Source of the DNA: Lewinellaceae bacterium
Lineage (GTDB): Bacteria; Bacteroidota; Bacteroidia; Chitinophagales; Saprospiraceae
Reading direction: 5' to 3'
DNA length: 64,000 nucleotides
Assembly: GCA_016708875.1 (NCBI GenBank)
Contig: JADJFA010000014.1
Location: 1 to 64,000 of the forward strand
Of this stretch, positions 56,924 through 64,000 are shown in pieces; position 1 is the first letter of the stretch; each line of letters begins with the position of its first letter. The position numbers and the translations under genes are program-made. A model generated the notes under the pieces. That model was given only the letters and a program-made list of their open reading frames with translations. It did not search any database and was not told the DNA's origin.

Positions 56924-57063
56924 ATAGGACTTTTGGCCGTTGACTTTTGAGCCGCAAAAGTAATGGTTATTTGAGGTTTGCGCCCTCGGGGTGTTTTTTG
57001 TGCAACCCAAGCAGTCTAGTTCTGTCCTTTTGCCCAAACATTTTATCAACAAAAATTTAAGCT

Positions 57064-57759
57064 ATGAAAATCAATCTCCATGTTTTACCCGCCATTCTGT
57101 TGCTCGCAGCAGGTCTACTTTTCCCCTTCTGTCTCGGAGGCCAAAATGCTACCGTAACCCGCTCGCTTGCCTCCTTTGATAAGATCGGCATATCGGGTAG
57201 TTTCGATGTCGTTTTTTTGAAACAAGGCGATTCCGAAAGTGTAACGCTAGACGTAAGTGGGATTGACCCCGAAGACATTGAAACAGAAGTAAAAGATGGC
57301 AAACTCAAAATAAAGACCAAAAAAGACGACTATTCTAATTACAAAGCCAAGATTACGGTCACTTATCGCAATCTCAAAAGTGTTGCAAACAGCGGTTCGA
57401 GCAACATTGAAGCCCTTTCACCCATTAAGGCTGATGAATTCAAATTAGCGTCCAGCGGTTCCGGTGATTTCAAAGGCGAACTGGATGTAAAAGAGTTAGA
57501 CATCGCCATTTCCGGCAGCAGCGATATGACCTTGAGCGGCAAGGCCGACACGCAGGATATCGCCATCAGCGGCTCGGGCGATGTGAATGCTTCGGCCCTT
57601 AAAGGCTCCACAGCCGAAGTTGCTATTTCCGGTTCAGGCGATGTCCGTTTGGGCGTGTCTGGCAAGATTAAAACGGCTGTTTCTGGCTCCGGATCGGTGA
57701 CAGAACTAATTAAACCGCAAAACCGCAAAACCGCAAAACAGGAGAACCGCAAAATTTAA
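57064..57759 (+). CDS. Head-GIN domain-containing secreted protein (DUF2807)
   Basis: 231 residues. Signal peptide (MKINLHVLPAILLLAAGLLFPFCLGGQ). The mature part is a repetitive beta-solenoid with regular SGSGDxxxxxLxxxELDIAISGSSDMTLSG and DIAISGSGDVNAS units, the DUF2807/GIN fold found on Bacteroidota surfaces. The function is unknown. The last 15 residues (KPQNRKTAKQENRKI) do not belong to the fold. They are encoded by CCGCAAAA tandem words of the family D hairpin, so the reading frame has been extended into the repeat. Confidence 0.87.
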   Translation: MKINLHVLPAILLLAAGLLFPFCLGGQNATVTRSLASFDKIGISGSFDVVFLKQGDSESVTLDVSGIDPEDIETEVKDGKLKIKTKKDDYSNYKAKITVTYRNLKSVANSGSSNIEALSPIKADEFKLASSGSGDFKGELDVKELDIAISGSSDMTLSGKADTQDIAISGSGDVNASALKGSTAEVAISGSGDVRLGVSGKIKTAVSGSGSVTELIKPQNRKTAKQENRKI

Positions 57760-57850
57760 AATCAAGAAGCGCTTGAACTCGAGGTAATTCTCGCCCCATT
57801 TCGAATCTGAGTGCTTGATTTTAAATCTCCAATGGCGGTTTGCGGACTAT
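57715..57850. repeat. 3' hairpin with CCGCAAAA tandem words, family D
   Basis: Three CCGCAAAA units at the left and a short perfect stem TTTAAAATCAAG/CTTGATTTTAAA (57755-57766 and 57813-57824). The right flank has GGCGGTTTGCGG complementing the left units. It lies between two co-directional genes and includes the GIN-protein stop. Confidence 0.75.
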
Positions 57851-57858
57851 TAATCCCA

Positions 57859-57887
57859 TTTGGGACGCCTATGTTTTTCTACCTTTG
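57859..57887 (+). promoter_or_regulatory. Candidate promoter of mnmH, possibly leaderless
   Basis: TTTG at 57859-57862 and TACCTTTG at 57880-57887, 17 bases apart. The ATG at 57893 follows after five bases, so the transcript might start at or near the start codon. No Shine-Dalgarno-like sequence fits in that space. Confidence 0.5.
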
Positions 57888-57892
57888 GGCCG

Positions 57893-58912
57893 ATGCAAAC
57901 CCGACTTCCCCCCACCACCTTTCTAAAAGAAGGCACTCAGCGCGTAATGCTTGACGTGCGTTCTCCAGGCGAGTACAGTCAGGGACATATACCCGGGGCA
58001 CAGAGTTTCCCGCTTTTTAGCGATGAAGAGCGGGCAGCAGTGGGCACGATGTACAAACAAGTTGGGAAAGAGGAAGCAATGGAATTGGGTCTTCGCATCG
58101 TCGGTCCAAAGATGGAGCAGTTTGTGAAGCAAGCCAAGATCATTGCACCGCATCGGCGTTTGGCCGTACACTGCTGGCGCGGCGGGCAAAGAAGCGGGAG
58201 CATGGCCTGGCTTTTCCAGCAAGCGGGCTTTGATGTGGTCACGCTTGAAGGCGGCTACAAAGCCTACCGACATCTTGTACTGGATGGGTTTAAGGAAACA
58301 AATCTGAAACTCCTTGTTTTGGGTGGCCGCACAGGCACCGGAAAGACCAAAATCCTGCACGCCCTTCGAGATTTGGGTGAACAGATTGTTGATTTAGAAG
58401 CACTTGCCCATCACAAAGGCTCGGCATTTGGGTTTATCGGTGAAGCTCCGCAGCCCACCGTAGAGCAGTTTGAAAATGACTTATTTGAAAAAATCTTACA
58501 CCTTGATCCATCCCACCGCGTTTGGGTTGAAAATGAAAGCCGTAGCATTGGGCGGATTTTCATTCCCGATGGTTTTTGGGTAAAAATGAAAGTTGCCCCA
58601 CTCCTGAATGTTGAAATCCCCGACAAAGCGAGAATCGAAAACCTGTTGGCCGATTACGTCCTCACCGATCGCACTGAACTCGAAACAGCGTTCCAAAAAA
58701 TTGCCTCCAAGCTGGGCGGACAACACCTAAAAACTGCACTTGAAGCATTGGAACAGGGTGATTTCGCCGCTGCCGCCCGCATTGCACTCGTTTACTATGA
58801 CAAAACGTACCAACATGGTTTGGAGTCGAGCGCTTCGCCAGAGATTCGGCGGCTGGAATTTGAGCATGGGGATGCCGTGAAAATTGCCAAGGTCTTGGCT
58901 GATCTGGTCTGA
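57893..58912 (+). CDS. mnmH: tRNA 2-selenouridine synthase (MnmH/SelU)
   Basis: 339 residues from ATG 57893. The N-terminal rhodanese domain has VMLDVRSPGEYSQGHIPGAQ and the catalytic Cys94 in HCWRGGQRSGSMAWLFQQAG. The C-terminal P-loop is GGRTGTGKT (144-152). It converts 2-thiouridine to 2-selenouridine at the tRNA wobble position through geranylation, using selenophosphate. That needs SelD, which is not in this window. The start is set five bases after a TACCTTTG box. The gene ends 81 bases before hmgA, which has its own TAACTTTG box at 58945-58952. Confidence 0.92.
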   Translation: MQTRLPPTTFLKEGTQRVMLDVRSPGEYSQGHIPGAQSFPLFSDEERAAVGTMYKQVGKEEAMELGLRIVGPKMEQFVKQAKIIAPHRRLAVHCWRGGQRSGSMAWLFQQAGFDVVTLEGGYKAYRHLVLDGFKETNLKLLVLGGRTGTGKTKILHALRDLGEQIVDLEALAHHKGSAFGFIGEAPQPTVEQFENDLFEKILHLDPSHRVWVENESRSIGRIFIPDGFWVKMKVAPLLNVEIPDKARIENLLADYVLTDRTELETAFQKIASKLGGQHLKTALEALEQGDFAAAARIALVYYDKTYQHGLESSASPEIRRLEFEHGDAVKIAKVLADLV

Positions 58913-58993
58913 CGACTCAAAGTCAAAATCACTGACATTACTGCTAACTTTGCCCATCCAACGTCCAGTAGTCAAAAGTCCAACATCCAATCC

Positions 58994-60148
58994 ATGCATT
59001 ACCATACGCTCGGCCAAATCCCTCAAAAACGCCACACGCAATTTCGCAAACCCGATGGATCGCTGTACCACGAGGAGTTGTTTAGCACAGAGGGTTTCAG
59101 CAATAACTACTCGTTGCTTTACCATGCCAATCCGCCCACACAGATCGTACAGGTAGGCGATCCATACAGCGTAGCAGCCAAGACTGTACACGACAAACAA
59201 TTGAAACACAGATGTTTAAAAGGATTTCACGTCGAAGCAGAAGATGATTACCTCCGTTCGCGGAAGGCCGTGCTGGTGAATGCAGATTGCAAGATCATTC
59301 TCGCCGCACCACGCAAAAGCATGACGGACTATTTCTATAAAAACGCGGATGCCGATGAGGTGATTTTCATCCATGAAGGCACCGGGAAATTGCTGACCAT
59401 GTACGGCGTGCTGCCCTTTGAGTATGGTGATTATGTGGTCATCCCGCGCGGCACCACTTACCAACTTCATTTCGACACGCCCGACAACCGCCTTTTCATT
59501 GTGGAGAGCACTGGCCCCATCACTGCACCTAAACGTTATCGCAATGAATTTGGCCAATTGCTGGAGCATTCCCCTTTTTGCGAGCGCGACATTCGCAAAC
59601 CCGTTGACCTTCAAACCATTGACCAACGCGGCGACTTCCTTTTCTACATCAAAAAACAGGACAATATTTACCCCTATCACTACCTGAATCACCCTTTCGA
59701 CGTAGTGGGATGGGATGGGTATGTATTTCCTTACGCCTTTAGCATCCACAATTTTGAACCGATAACAGGCCGGGTACACCAGCCGCCACCTGTGCATCAG
59801 ACATTTGATGGACACAACTTCGTCATTTGCTCCTTTGTGCCGAGGTTATTCGACTACCATCCTTTGGCAATACCTGCGCCTTACAACCACTCCAACATCG
59901 ACTCTGATGAAGTGCTCTATTATGTGGACGGCGATTTTATGAGCCGAAAGCACGTAGAACGAGGCATGATTACACTTCACCCAGGCGGCATCCCCCACGG
60001 CCCGCACCCGGGCACTGTGGAAAAAAGCATCGGCAAAAAGGAAACCCTGGAACTGGCGGTGATGGTGGATACGTTCCGTCCACTCTTGATGACGGAGCAC
60101 GCAGTGGGGATAGAGGATGGGGATTATTACCGGTCTTGGTTGCCGTAG
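58994..60148 (+). CDS. hmgA: Homogentisate 1,2-dioxygenase
   Basis: 384 residues. The cupin-type family motifs are present: HEELFSTEGFSNNYSLLYHANPPT, EVIFIHEGTGKLLTMYGVLPFEYGDYVVIPRGTTYQL, and in the C-terminal half VHQTFDGHNFVICSFVPRLFDYHPLAIPAPYNHSNIDSDEVLYYVDGDF with the Fe(II)-binding His and Glu. The closing HPGGIPHGPHPG is also a hallmark. The enzyme opens homogentisate to maleylacetoacetate in tyrosine/phenylalanine catabolism. No hppD or fahA gene is adjacent. The stop TAG (60146-60148) is part of the GTAGG end of a family A hairpin. Confidence 0.95.
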   Translation: MHYHTLGQIPQKRHTQFRKPDGSLYHEELFSTEGFSNNYSLLYHANPPTQIVQVGDPYSVAAKTVHDKQLKHRCLKGFHVEAEDDYLRSRKAVLVNADCKIILAAPRKSMTDYFYKNADADEVIFIHEGTGKLLTMYGVLPFEYGDYVVIPRGTTYQLHFDTPDNRLFIVESTGPITAPKRYRNEFGQLLEHSPFCERDIRKPVDLQTIDQRGDFLFYIKKQDNIYPYHYLNHPFDVVGWDGYVFPYAFSIHNFEPITGRVHQPPPVHQTFDGHNFVICSFVPRLFDYHPLAIPAPYNHSNIDSDEVLYYVDGDFMSRKHVERGMITLHPGGIPHGPHPGTVEKSIGKKETLELAVMVDTFRPLLMTEHAVGIEDGDYYRSWLP

Positions 60149-60223
60149 GGCGAAATTTATTTCGACAGTGAAATGGGCGAAATTCATTTCGACGGTATTG
60201 TGCCGAAATAAATTTCGGCCTAC
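60145..60223. repeat. Hairpin between convergent genes, family A (CGAAATTTATTTCGAC word)
   Basis: Outer arms (60145-60167 and 60201-60223) match in 21 of 23 positions; a third copy of the word, CGAAATTCATTTCGAC, lies in the middle. The same word forms the hairpin at 11685-11740. Confidence 0.88.
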
Positions 60224-60224
60224 A

Positions 60225-60263
60225 AAAAAGCGCGGAGCATCTTTCGATGCCCCGCGCTTTTTA
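60225..60263. terminator. GC-rich terminator between hmgA and the RNA-binding protein gene
   Basis: GCGCGGAGCAT pairs with ATGCCCCGCGC with one mismatch. It has A-runs on the left and T-runs on the right, so it can terminate both convergent transcripts. Confidence 0.8.
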
Positions 60264-60285
60264 TACGAGGTATAGTGGAGGACAC

Positions 60286-60735
60286 TTACCAACGGTCGCC
60301 ACCGCCGCCGCCACGGTTGCCACCGCCGCCGCCGCCGTAACCACCGCCGCCGCGATTACCGCCGCCGCCGTAACCACCGCCGCCGCCGCGATTGCCACCA
60401 CCGCCGCCGTAACCACCGCCGCCGCCGCGATTGCCGCCGCCGCCGCCGTAACCACCACGGCCACCGCCGCCACCGCCACGAGAATCACGCGATTCGCGTG
60501 GTTCTGCTTTTTTGACCACAATAGTGCGGCCATCCAGGTCTGTTTCGTTGAGTGCGTCAATGGCTTTTTCAGCCTCTTCATCGTTGTCCATTTCAACAAA
60601 ACCGAAGCCTTTAGAGCGGCCGGTCATCTTGTCGTGGGCGATAGAGCACGAAGACACTTCACCGAATTGCTCGAAAGCAGCACGGAGATCGTCTTCGATA
60701 GTGTCGTAGTTTAATTTTGCTACGAAGATGTTCAT
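60286..60735 (-). CDS. Glycine-rich RNA-binding protein (single RRM)
   Basis: 149 residues from ATG 60735; the 23 longer codons upstream are not expected to be translated. Residues 1-80 are one RRM with RNP-2 (MNIFVAKLNYDT) and RNP-1 (KGFGFVEM). Then follow Arg/Ser (EPRESRDSRG) and about 60 residues of GGGGNRGG and GGYGGGG repeats, encoded by CCGCCG-rich DNA. Such proteins are common in Bacteroidota and cyanobacteria and bind RNA, often in the cold. The promoter box TACCTTTG on the minus strand at 60860-60867 gives a leader of about 125 bases. Confidence 0.9.
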   Translation of the reverse strand: MNIFVAKLNYDTIEDDLRAAFEQFGEVSSCSIAHDKMTGRSKGFGFVEMDNDEEAEKAIDALNETDLDGRTIVVKKAEPRESRDSRGGGGGGRGGYGGGGGNRGGGGGYGGGGGNRGGGGGYGGGGNRGGGGYGGGGGGNRGGGGGDRW

Positions 60736-60966
60736 TGCGAAAAAATGAAAAAAATGAAAAAAAATCGAGCATCGACTTGGTGCAGCAAAATCATCTTCGA
60801 ACAAAAAAATGCCGGGTAAGAATGGCTTGCCTTTGGGTTGCGATACTCAGTGAACGGAGCAAAGGTATGTAAGAATCGGTTGGTTGTTAGAAAATTTAAA
60901 AAAAGTATATGGCGAGCTTGCTCAAAAGCATTTGATTGGATGGCTTTTCGCCGTATTTGTAAAACC

Positions 60967-61380
60967 TCAATCGGTCACCAAGGCCACACATTTCAACTCA
61001 ATGGCGATTGGAGTAGGCAAACGGTCAATGCCCACAGTAGTGCGACAGGGCTGGCTTTCTTTAAAATATTCCGCATAAAGGCGGTTAAATGTGTGGAAAT
61101 CCCGCTCCATGTTTACCAAAAACACGGTTACGTCTACCAGATCTTCCCATTTCGCACCGCTGGCTTCCAATACGATTCGAACGTTTTGGAATACCGAATG
61201 CACCTGCGCCTCAAAGTCAAATTCGGTGTAATTTCCTGAATTCGAACGGCTTAGTCCTGGTACATTATCCGTCTCTGGTTCGCGCGGACCAATCCCGGAA
61301 AGAAAAAGCAAATTGCCAGCACGGCGCGCATGTGGGTATAGGCCGACTGGTTTGGGAGCGTTTGGAACGTCTATTTTCAT
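60967..61380 (-). CDS. RidA family protein, 2-aminomuconate-deaminase-like
   Basis: 137 residues from ATG 61380, chosen because upstream residues are not conserved. The YjgF/RidA fold is visible: YPHARRAGNLLFLSGIGPRE, then EAQVHSVFQNVRIVLEASGAKWEDLVDVTVFLVNMERDF and the end RTTVGIDRLPTPIAIELKCVAL. The YPHARR start and DLVDVTVFLVNM match 2-aminomuconate deaminases more than general RidA enamine deaminases. 2-Aminomuconate lies downstream of 3-hydroxyanthranilate in tryptophan degradation, which fits the dioxygenase at 32776. The specific substrate is inferred. Confidence 0.75.
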   Translation of the reverse strand: MKIDVPNAPKPVGLYPHARRAGNLLFLSGIGPREPETDNVPGLSRSNSGNYTEFDFEAQVHSVFQNVRIVLEASGAKWEDLVDVTVFLVNMERDFHTFNRLYAEYFKESQPCRTTVGIDRLPTPIAIELKCVALVTD

Positions 61381-61552
61381 GCCGCGAAGGTAAAAACGAA
61401 GCTCGGAACGAACGGATGTGCTAGCAATAATTCTGTCTGATAAAAAGAGGGTCGGACAAGTCCAGCAATTCAATTCTAATTAGATTCTAAGGCCTGTGCA
61501 CTTGGGTTGGCTCTACGTTTGCAGGCAAATTTTTGAACAAAACCCACTATTT

Positions 61553-62482
61553 ATGCGACACCTCTATCTATTCATGTTCCTGCTTTTTTGCGGAACGGCT
61601 GCTGCTCAAACGCCTACAGACGGGCTGATGATGCCGCAAGGCCAACTTTGTATCCTCGGCCAATATTCCAACAGCAAATGGGAAAACTATTGGCAAGGCG
61701 AAACCAAACGCTCCAACCTCAACCTTGGCAACTTGACTACCCAAAACGCGATGCTTATGGGCAACTATGGCATCACCAAAAACCTAAACGCGATGATTGG
61801 CTTGCCCTACGTTTGGACTAGTTCTGACGTAAGCTACATCACCGGACAAAAAGGCTTGCAAGACCTCTCGGTTTTTGTAAAATACCAGGCATTAGAGATC
61901 GAAGCCGCAGGCGGCGCCTTTAAGGTGCAGGCTACTGGTGGACTATCTACTCCCGTAACAAATTACACGCCCGACTTGCTTCCTTTTAGCATTGGTTTGC
62001 ACAGTCAAACCGCTTCTCTTCGTGCAGTATTGAATTACACAGCCGACTTTGGTCTGTATGTAACCGCACAAGCTGGTCATACCTGGAGGAGCAACACCAC
62101 TATTGATCACAACTCCTACATTTTTGACAACAAGTTGATTTACAGTGACGAAATGCCGGTGCCAAATGTGTTCGATTATTCAGCTCGCCTTGGTTTTATA
62201 AAACCTCGCTATCAGGCCGAAGTTTGGTACGATGCATTCACAGGTCTTTCCGGGGATGATATCCGCTACAACGAAACCCCTCAAGCCAGCAACAAAATGG
62301 CTGCCGCACAGGCGGGCGTGTTCGGCAAATATTTCATCACCAAACGATTCGCGCTTTTGGCATCCGTCAGCCAGGTTCTAAGCGGGCGCAATGTCGGCGA
62401 GGCCCTCACATGGACCGCCGGAGCAACTTATTTTCTTGACATCAATAAAAAAGGAGAAGAAGAAGTTGGAAAGCAAGATTGA
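61553..62482 (+). CDS. Outer-membrane beta-barrel-type secreted protein, function unknown
   Basis: 309 residues from ATG 61553. Signal peptide (MRHLYLFMFLLFCGTAAAQ). The remainder is beta-rich and alternating, as in transporter-like barrels: LMGNYGITKNLNAMIGLPYVW, then VFVKYQALEIEAAGGAFKVQATGGLSTPV and SVSQVLSGRNVGEALTWTAGATYFL. It resembles MetA/phenol-degradation-type outer membrane proteins, but I cannot assign it. TACGTTTG at 61514-61521 is a candidate -7 box. Its neighbour downstream is a PAP2-family protein, so the two may act together on an extracytoplasmic substrate. The link is inference. Confidence 0.65.
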   Translation: MRHLYLFMFLLFCGTAAAQTPTDGLMMPQGQLCILGQYSNSKWENYWQGETKRSNLNLGNLTTQNAMLMGNYGITKNLNAMIGLPYVWTSSDVSYITGQKGLQDLSVFVKYQALEIEAAGGAFKVQATGGLSTPVTNYTPDLLPFSIGLHSQTASLRAVLNYTADFGLYVTAQAGHTWRSNTTIDHNSYIFDNKLIYSDEMPVPNVFDYSARLGFIKPRYQAEVWYDAFTGLSGDDIRYNETPQASNKMAAAQAGVFGKYFITKRFALLASVSQVLSGRNVGEALTWTAGATYFLDINKKGEEEVGKQD

Positions 62483-62488
62483 GAACTT

Positions 62489-62554
62489 GGGATATTGAGA
62501 TATTGGGATATTTCGATGAATCCTGCAATATCCTAATATCTCAATATCTTAATC
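62489..62554. repeat. Hairpin between co-directional genes, family C (GATATTGAGATATT word)
   Basis: Arms around 62489-62514 and 62526-62554 pair with few mismatches. The GATATTGAGATATTGGG word is the same as in 49936-50003. Confidence 0.85.
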
Positions 62555-62585
62555 TCCCTTCCTCACCATAATAAATTCATTTTCA

Positions 62586-64000
62586 ATGAAAAAGATAAAC
62601 ATCGTATATCCTGTGGCCGCACTGCTCGGCCTCTTGTTCGCCTTTAGTCAGTGCGACAAAACGCCTCCAGAAGCTGCTCTTCTTGCACCGTACGCCGAGA
62701 CCAGCCTGGAGGTAAATGCTGGTAATTGGAAAACATATTTAACCATTGACAGCAATAAGACGGCCGTTCCAACTCCCGATGCTGCTGGTTCTGCAGCCTA
62801 TTTGACCGAATTGAATAATTTAAGGTCAAAAATGGCTGCAGCCACAGCAGAAGAGAAAGAACTTGCCAGCTGGTGGGGCAGCAACGGTGTGTTGCGTTGG
62901 CATGAAATTGCCCGCGAACTGGCGGCACTCTACAATGTGCCACCAAACTATATCACTGATCCCACCACTGGCACGCTCGTTTATCCAGCTCCCGCATTTG
63001 ATCCAGCCAATCCTGATGCCTACCCACGTGCGCCATTTGCCAATCCGCCCATCGCCTCGCGTATGTTCGCGTTGCTTGCTGTAGCGCAATACGATGCACT
63101 GGTGGCATGCTGGCACCGAAAGTTCCAGCACAATCGCCTGGCGCCCTACAAAAATGCTACGGACATACAGCCGCTTATCCCAACCAATGACTTGCCCTCC
63201 TATCCTTCCGAAGATGCTGTGGTGGCAGCTGCTTCCCGGGAAATCCTCAAGGCCATTTTCCCAAGAGAGGTGGCAAATGTGACTGCAAAAGCGGAAGAGC
63301 ACAAAAATAGCCGCCTATGGGCCGGCGCCAATGTGCAAAGCGACCTTTCGGTGGGCGATTCTTTGGGTCGAGTGATTGCTCAAAACATCCTCAAGGAATG
63401 GGCTGCAAAAGACAGAATGGGCATGGCCAACAACCAGGCAGGCTTCCAGGCACAACGCGATGCAGCCGCAGCACTTGGGTACACCAACCAATGGCACAGC
63501 CTCGACATACCTGTTCGAGCACCTATGCTTCCTGCCTTTGGAAACGTAAAATGTTGGAATTTTGACGATGCAACCAAAGCGGCCATCCGCCCTGTGGCGC
63601 CGCCACAACCTGGCTCAGCAGAATTTGAGGCTGCCTTGGAAGAACTCCGCGGTTTCTCGAAAAACCGCACCCGCGAGCAGCAGCGCATCACCACATTCTG
63701 GTCTGACGGTGCAGGCACCTACACTCCTCCAGGCCACTGGAACCGCCGGGCCGCCAATTTGATTTACGACAACCAATTCAATGAAATTCGCACGGCAAGG
63801 GCCATGGCTCTTGTGACCACTGCAATGGTGGATGCTGGTATTGTTTGTTGGGAGGCAAAATACTATTACTTGCTGCCACGCCCAACTGAGGCAGACCCAA
63901 GCATCACCACTGGTACTGGAATTCCAAATTTCCCGGCCTACGCATCGGGTCACTCCACTTTCTCCAGTGCTGCGGCAGAGGTGTTGTCTTATTTGTTTCC
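62586..64000 (+). CDS. Vanadium-haloperoxidase-like/PAP2 family protein, 3'-truncated lipoprotein
   Basis: At least 471 residues in frame from ATG 62586 to the window end, with no stop. The start MKKINIVYPVAALLGLLFAFSQC is a lipoprotein signal with Cys23. Residues about 110-250 are helical (SRMFALLAVAQYDALVACWHRKF; EVANVTAKAEEHKNS). The PAP2 motifs are K-x6-RP (KYYYLLPRP) and PAYASGHSTFSSAAAEVL (the SGH motif). This is the arrangement of bacterial vanadium-dependent haloperoxidase-like proteins, which may instead be acid phosphatases. The third conserved motif (His with Arg) lies beyond the window. Follows the outer-membrane-protein gene 103 bases upstream. Confidence 0.88.
   Translation, partial: MKKINIVYPVAALLGLLFAFSQCDKTPPEAALLAPYAETSLEVNAGNWKTYLTIDSNKTAVPTPDAAGSAAYLTELNNLRSKMAAATAEEKELASWWGSNGVLRWHEIARELAALYNVPPNYITDPTTGTLVYPAPAFDPANPDAYPRAPFANPPIASRMFALLAVAQYDALVACWHRKFQHNRLAPYKNATDIQPLIPTNDLPSYPSEDAVVAAASREILKAIFPREVANVTAKAEEHKNSRLWAGANVQSDLSVGDSLGRVIAQNILKEWAAKDRMGMANNQAGFQAQRDAAAALGYTNQWHSLDIPVRAPMLPAFGNVKCWNFDDATKAAIRPVAPPQPGSAEFEAALEELRGFSKNRTREQQRITTFWSDGAGTYTPPGHWNRRAANLIYDNQFNEIRTARAMALVTTAMVDAGIVCWEAKYYYLLPRPTEADPSITTGTGIPNFPAYASGHSTFSSAAAEVLSYLF

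Noticed and set aside
60247..60714. Plus-strand Ala/Thr-rich ORF over the RNA-binding protein
   Set aside because: It is the antisense reading of CCGCCG repeats coding glycine; no independent motif.
1..64000. tRNA, rRNA, riboswitch or complete insertion sequence
   Set aside because: I found no T-loop/acceptor pair, no rRNA core, no recognised aptamer and no transposase ORF. Absence by eye is not proof; tRNAscan, Infernal and ISfinder searches would settle it.

Overview
The window looks like a chromosomal contig from a Bacteroidota bacterium, most likely a Saprospiraceae-like member of the Saprospiria/Chitinophagia side. The evidence is two TonB-dependent receptors with an N-terminal carboxypeptidase-regulatory domain, several secreted proteins with type IX secretion (T9SS) C-terminal tails, DUF5689, DUF5683, DUF4403 and head-GIN families, the promoter motif TAnnTTTG, and a class A RNase P RNA. 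Base composition is roughly balanced. The left edge cuts a serpin gene and the right edge cuts a PAP2/haloperoxidase-like gene. I see no tRNA, rRNA, CRISPR array, prophage or complete insertion sequence.

Layout. 1-5.5 kb: serpin (frameshifted), SDR oxidoreductase with an AraC regulator, a TRIC-type channel, and a disrupted HscA-like Hsp70. 5.8-11.7 kb: TonB receptor, DUF5689 lipoprotein, DUF5683 protein, rhomboid protease. 11.7-19.7 kb: sugar nucleotidyltransferase, a T9SS esterase-like protein lacking the usual nucleophile serine, a second TonB receptor, a T9SS protein. 19.8-24.7 kb: serine hydrolase lipoprotein, an ECF sigma/anti-sigma/periplasmic sensor operon, purC, a second sigma factor. 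25-34.5 kb: CBS-domain membrane protein, DUF6624-like protein, RlmK-like methyltransferase, DUF4403 lipoprotein, a multidomain EAD11-like/TIR/FGE protein (candidate conflict sensor), 3-hydroxyanthranilate dioxygenase, gpsA. 34.5-46 kb: a 1580-residue secreted TPR/propeller protein, a 5'-nucleotidase, an SGNH hydrolase, a MITE with a target-site duplication, rnpB, a T9SS seven-repeat protein. 46-57 kb: large sensor kinase, VOC protein, esterase plus dCMP-kinase-like pair, a decayed T9SS surface-protein gene, topA. 57-64 kb: GIN-domain protein, mnmH, hmgA, glycine-rich RNA-binding protein, RidA/aminomuconate-deaminase-like protein, outer-membrane protein, PAP2-family protein.

How genes may work together. 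3-hydroxyanthranilate dioxygenase and the aminomuconate-deaminase-like RidA protein fit kynurenine-type tryptophan degradation, and homogentisate dioxygenase fits tyrosine degradation. They are scattered, not an operon. The sigma factor, single-pass anti-sigma-like protein and Spy-like periplasmic protein form a compact envelope-stress-type operon.

Two things stand out. First, the 3' intergenic spaces are filled with long hairpins built from short repeated words. The same words recur at distant loci, and the hairpin arms begin at or inside the stop codons of the flanking genes. Three further elements are perfect 33-nt palindromes with 16-1-16 geometry, one of them inserted in frame in a coding region. 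Second, the EAD11-TIR-FGE protein ends in a segment resembling the variable region of diversity-generating-retroelement targets. A caution applies throughout: at least nine genes carry single-base frameshifts, several in homopolymers (including the essential topA), so many are probably residual assembly errors.
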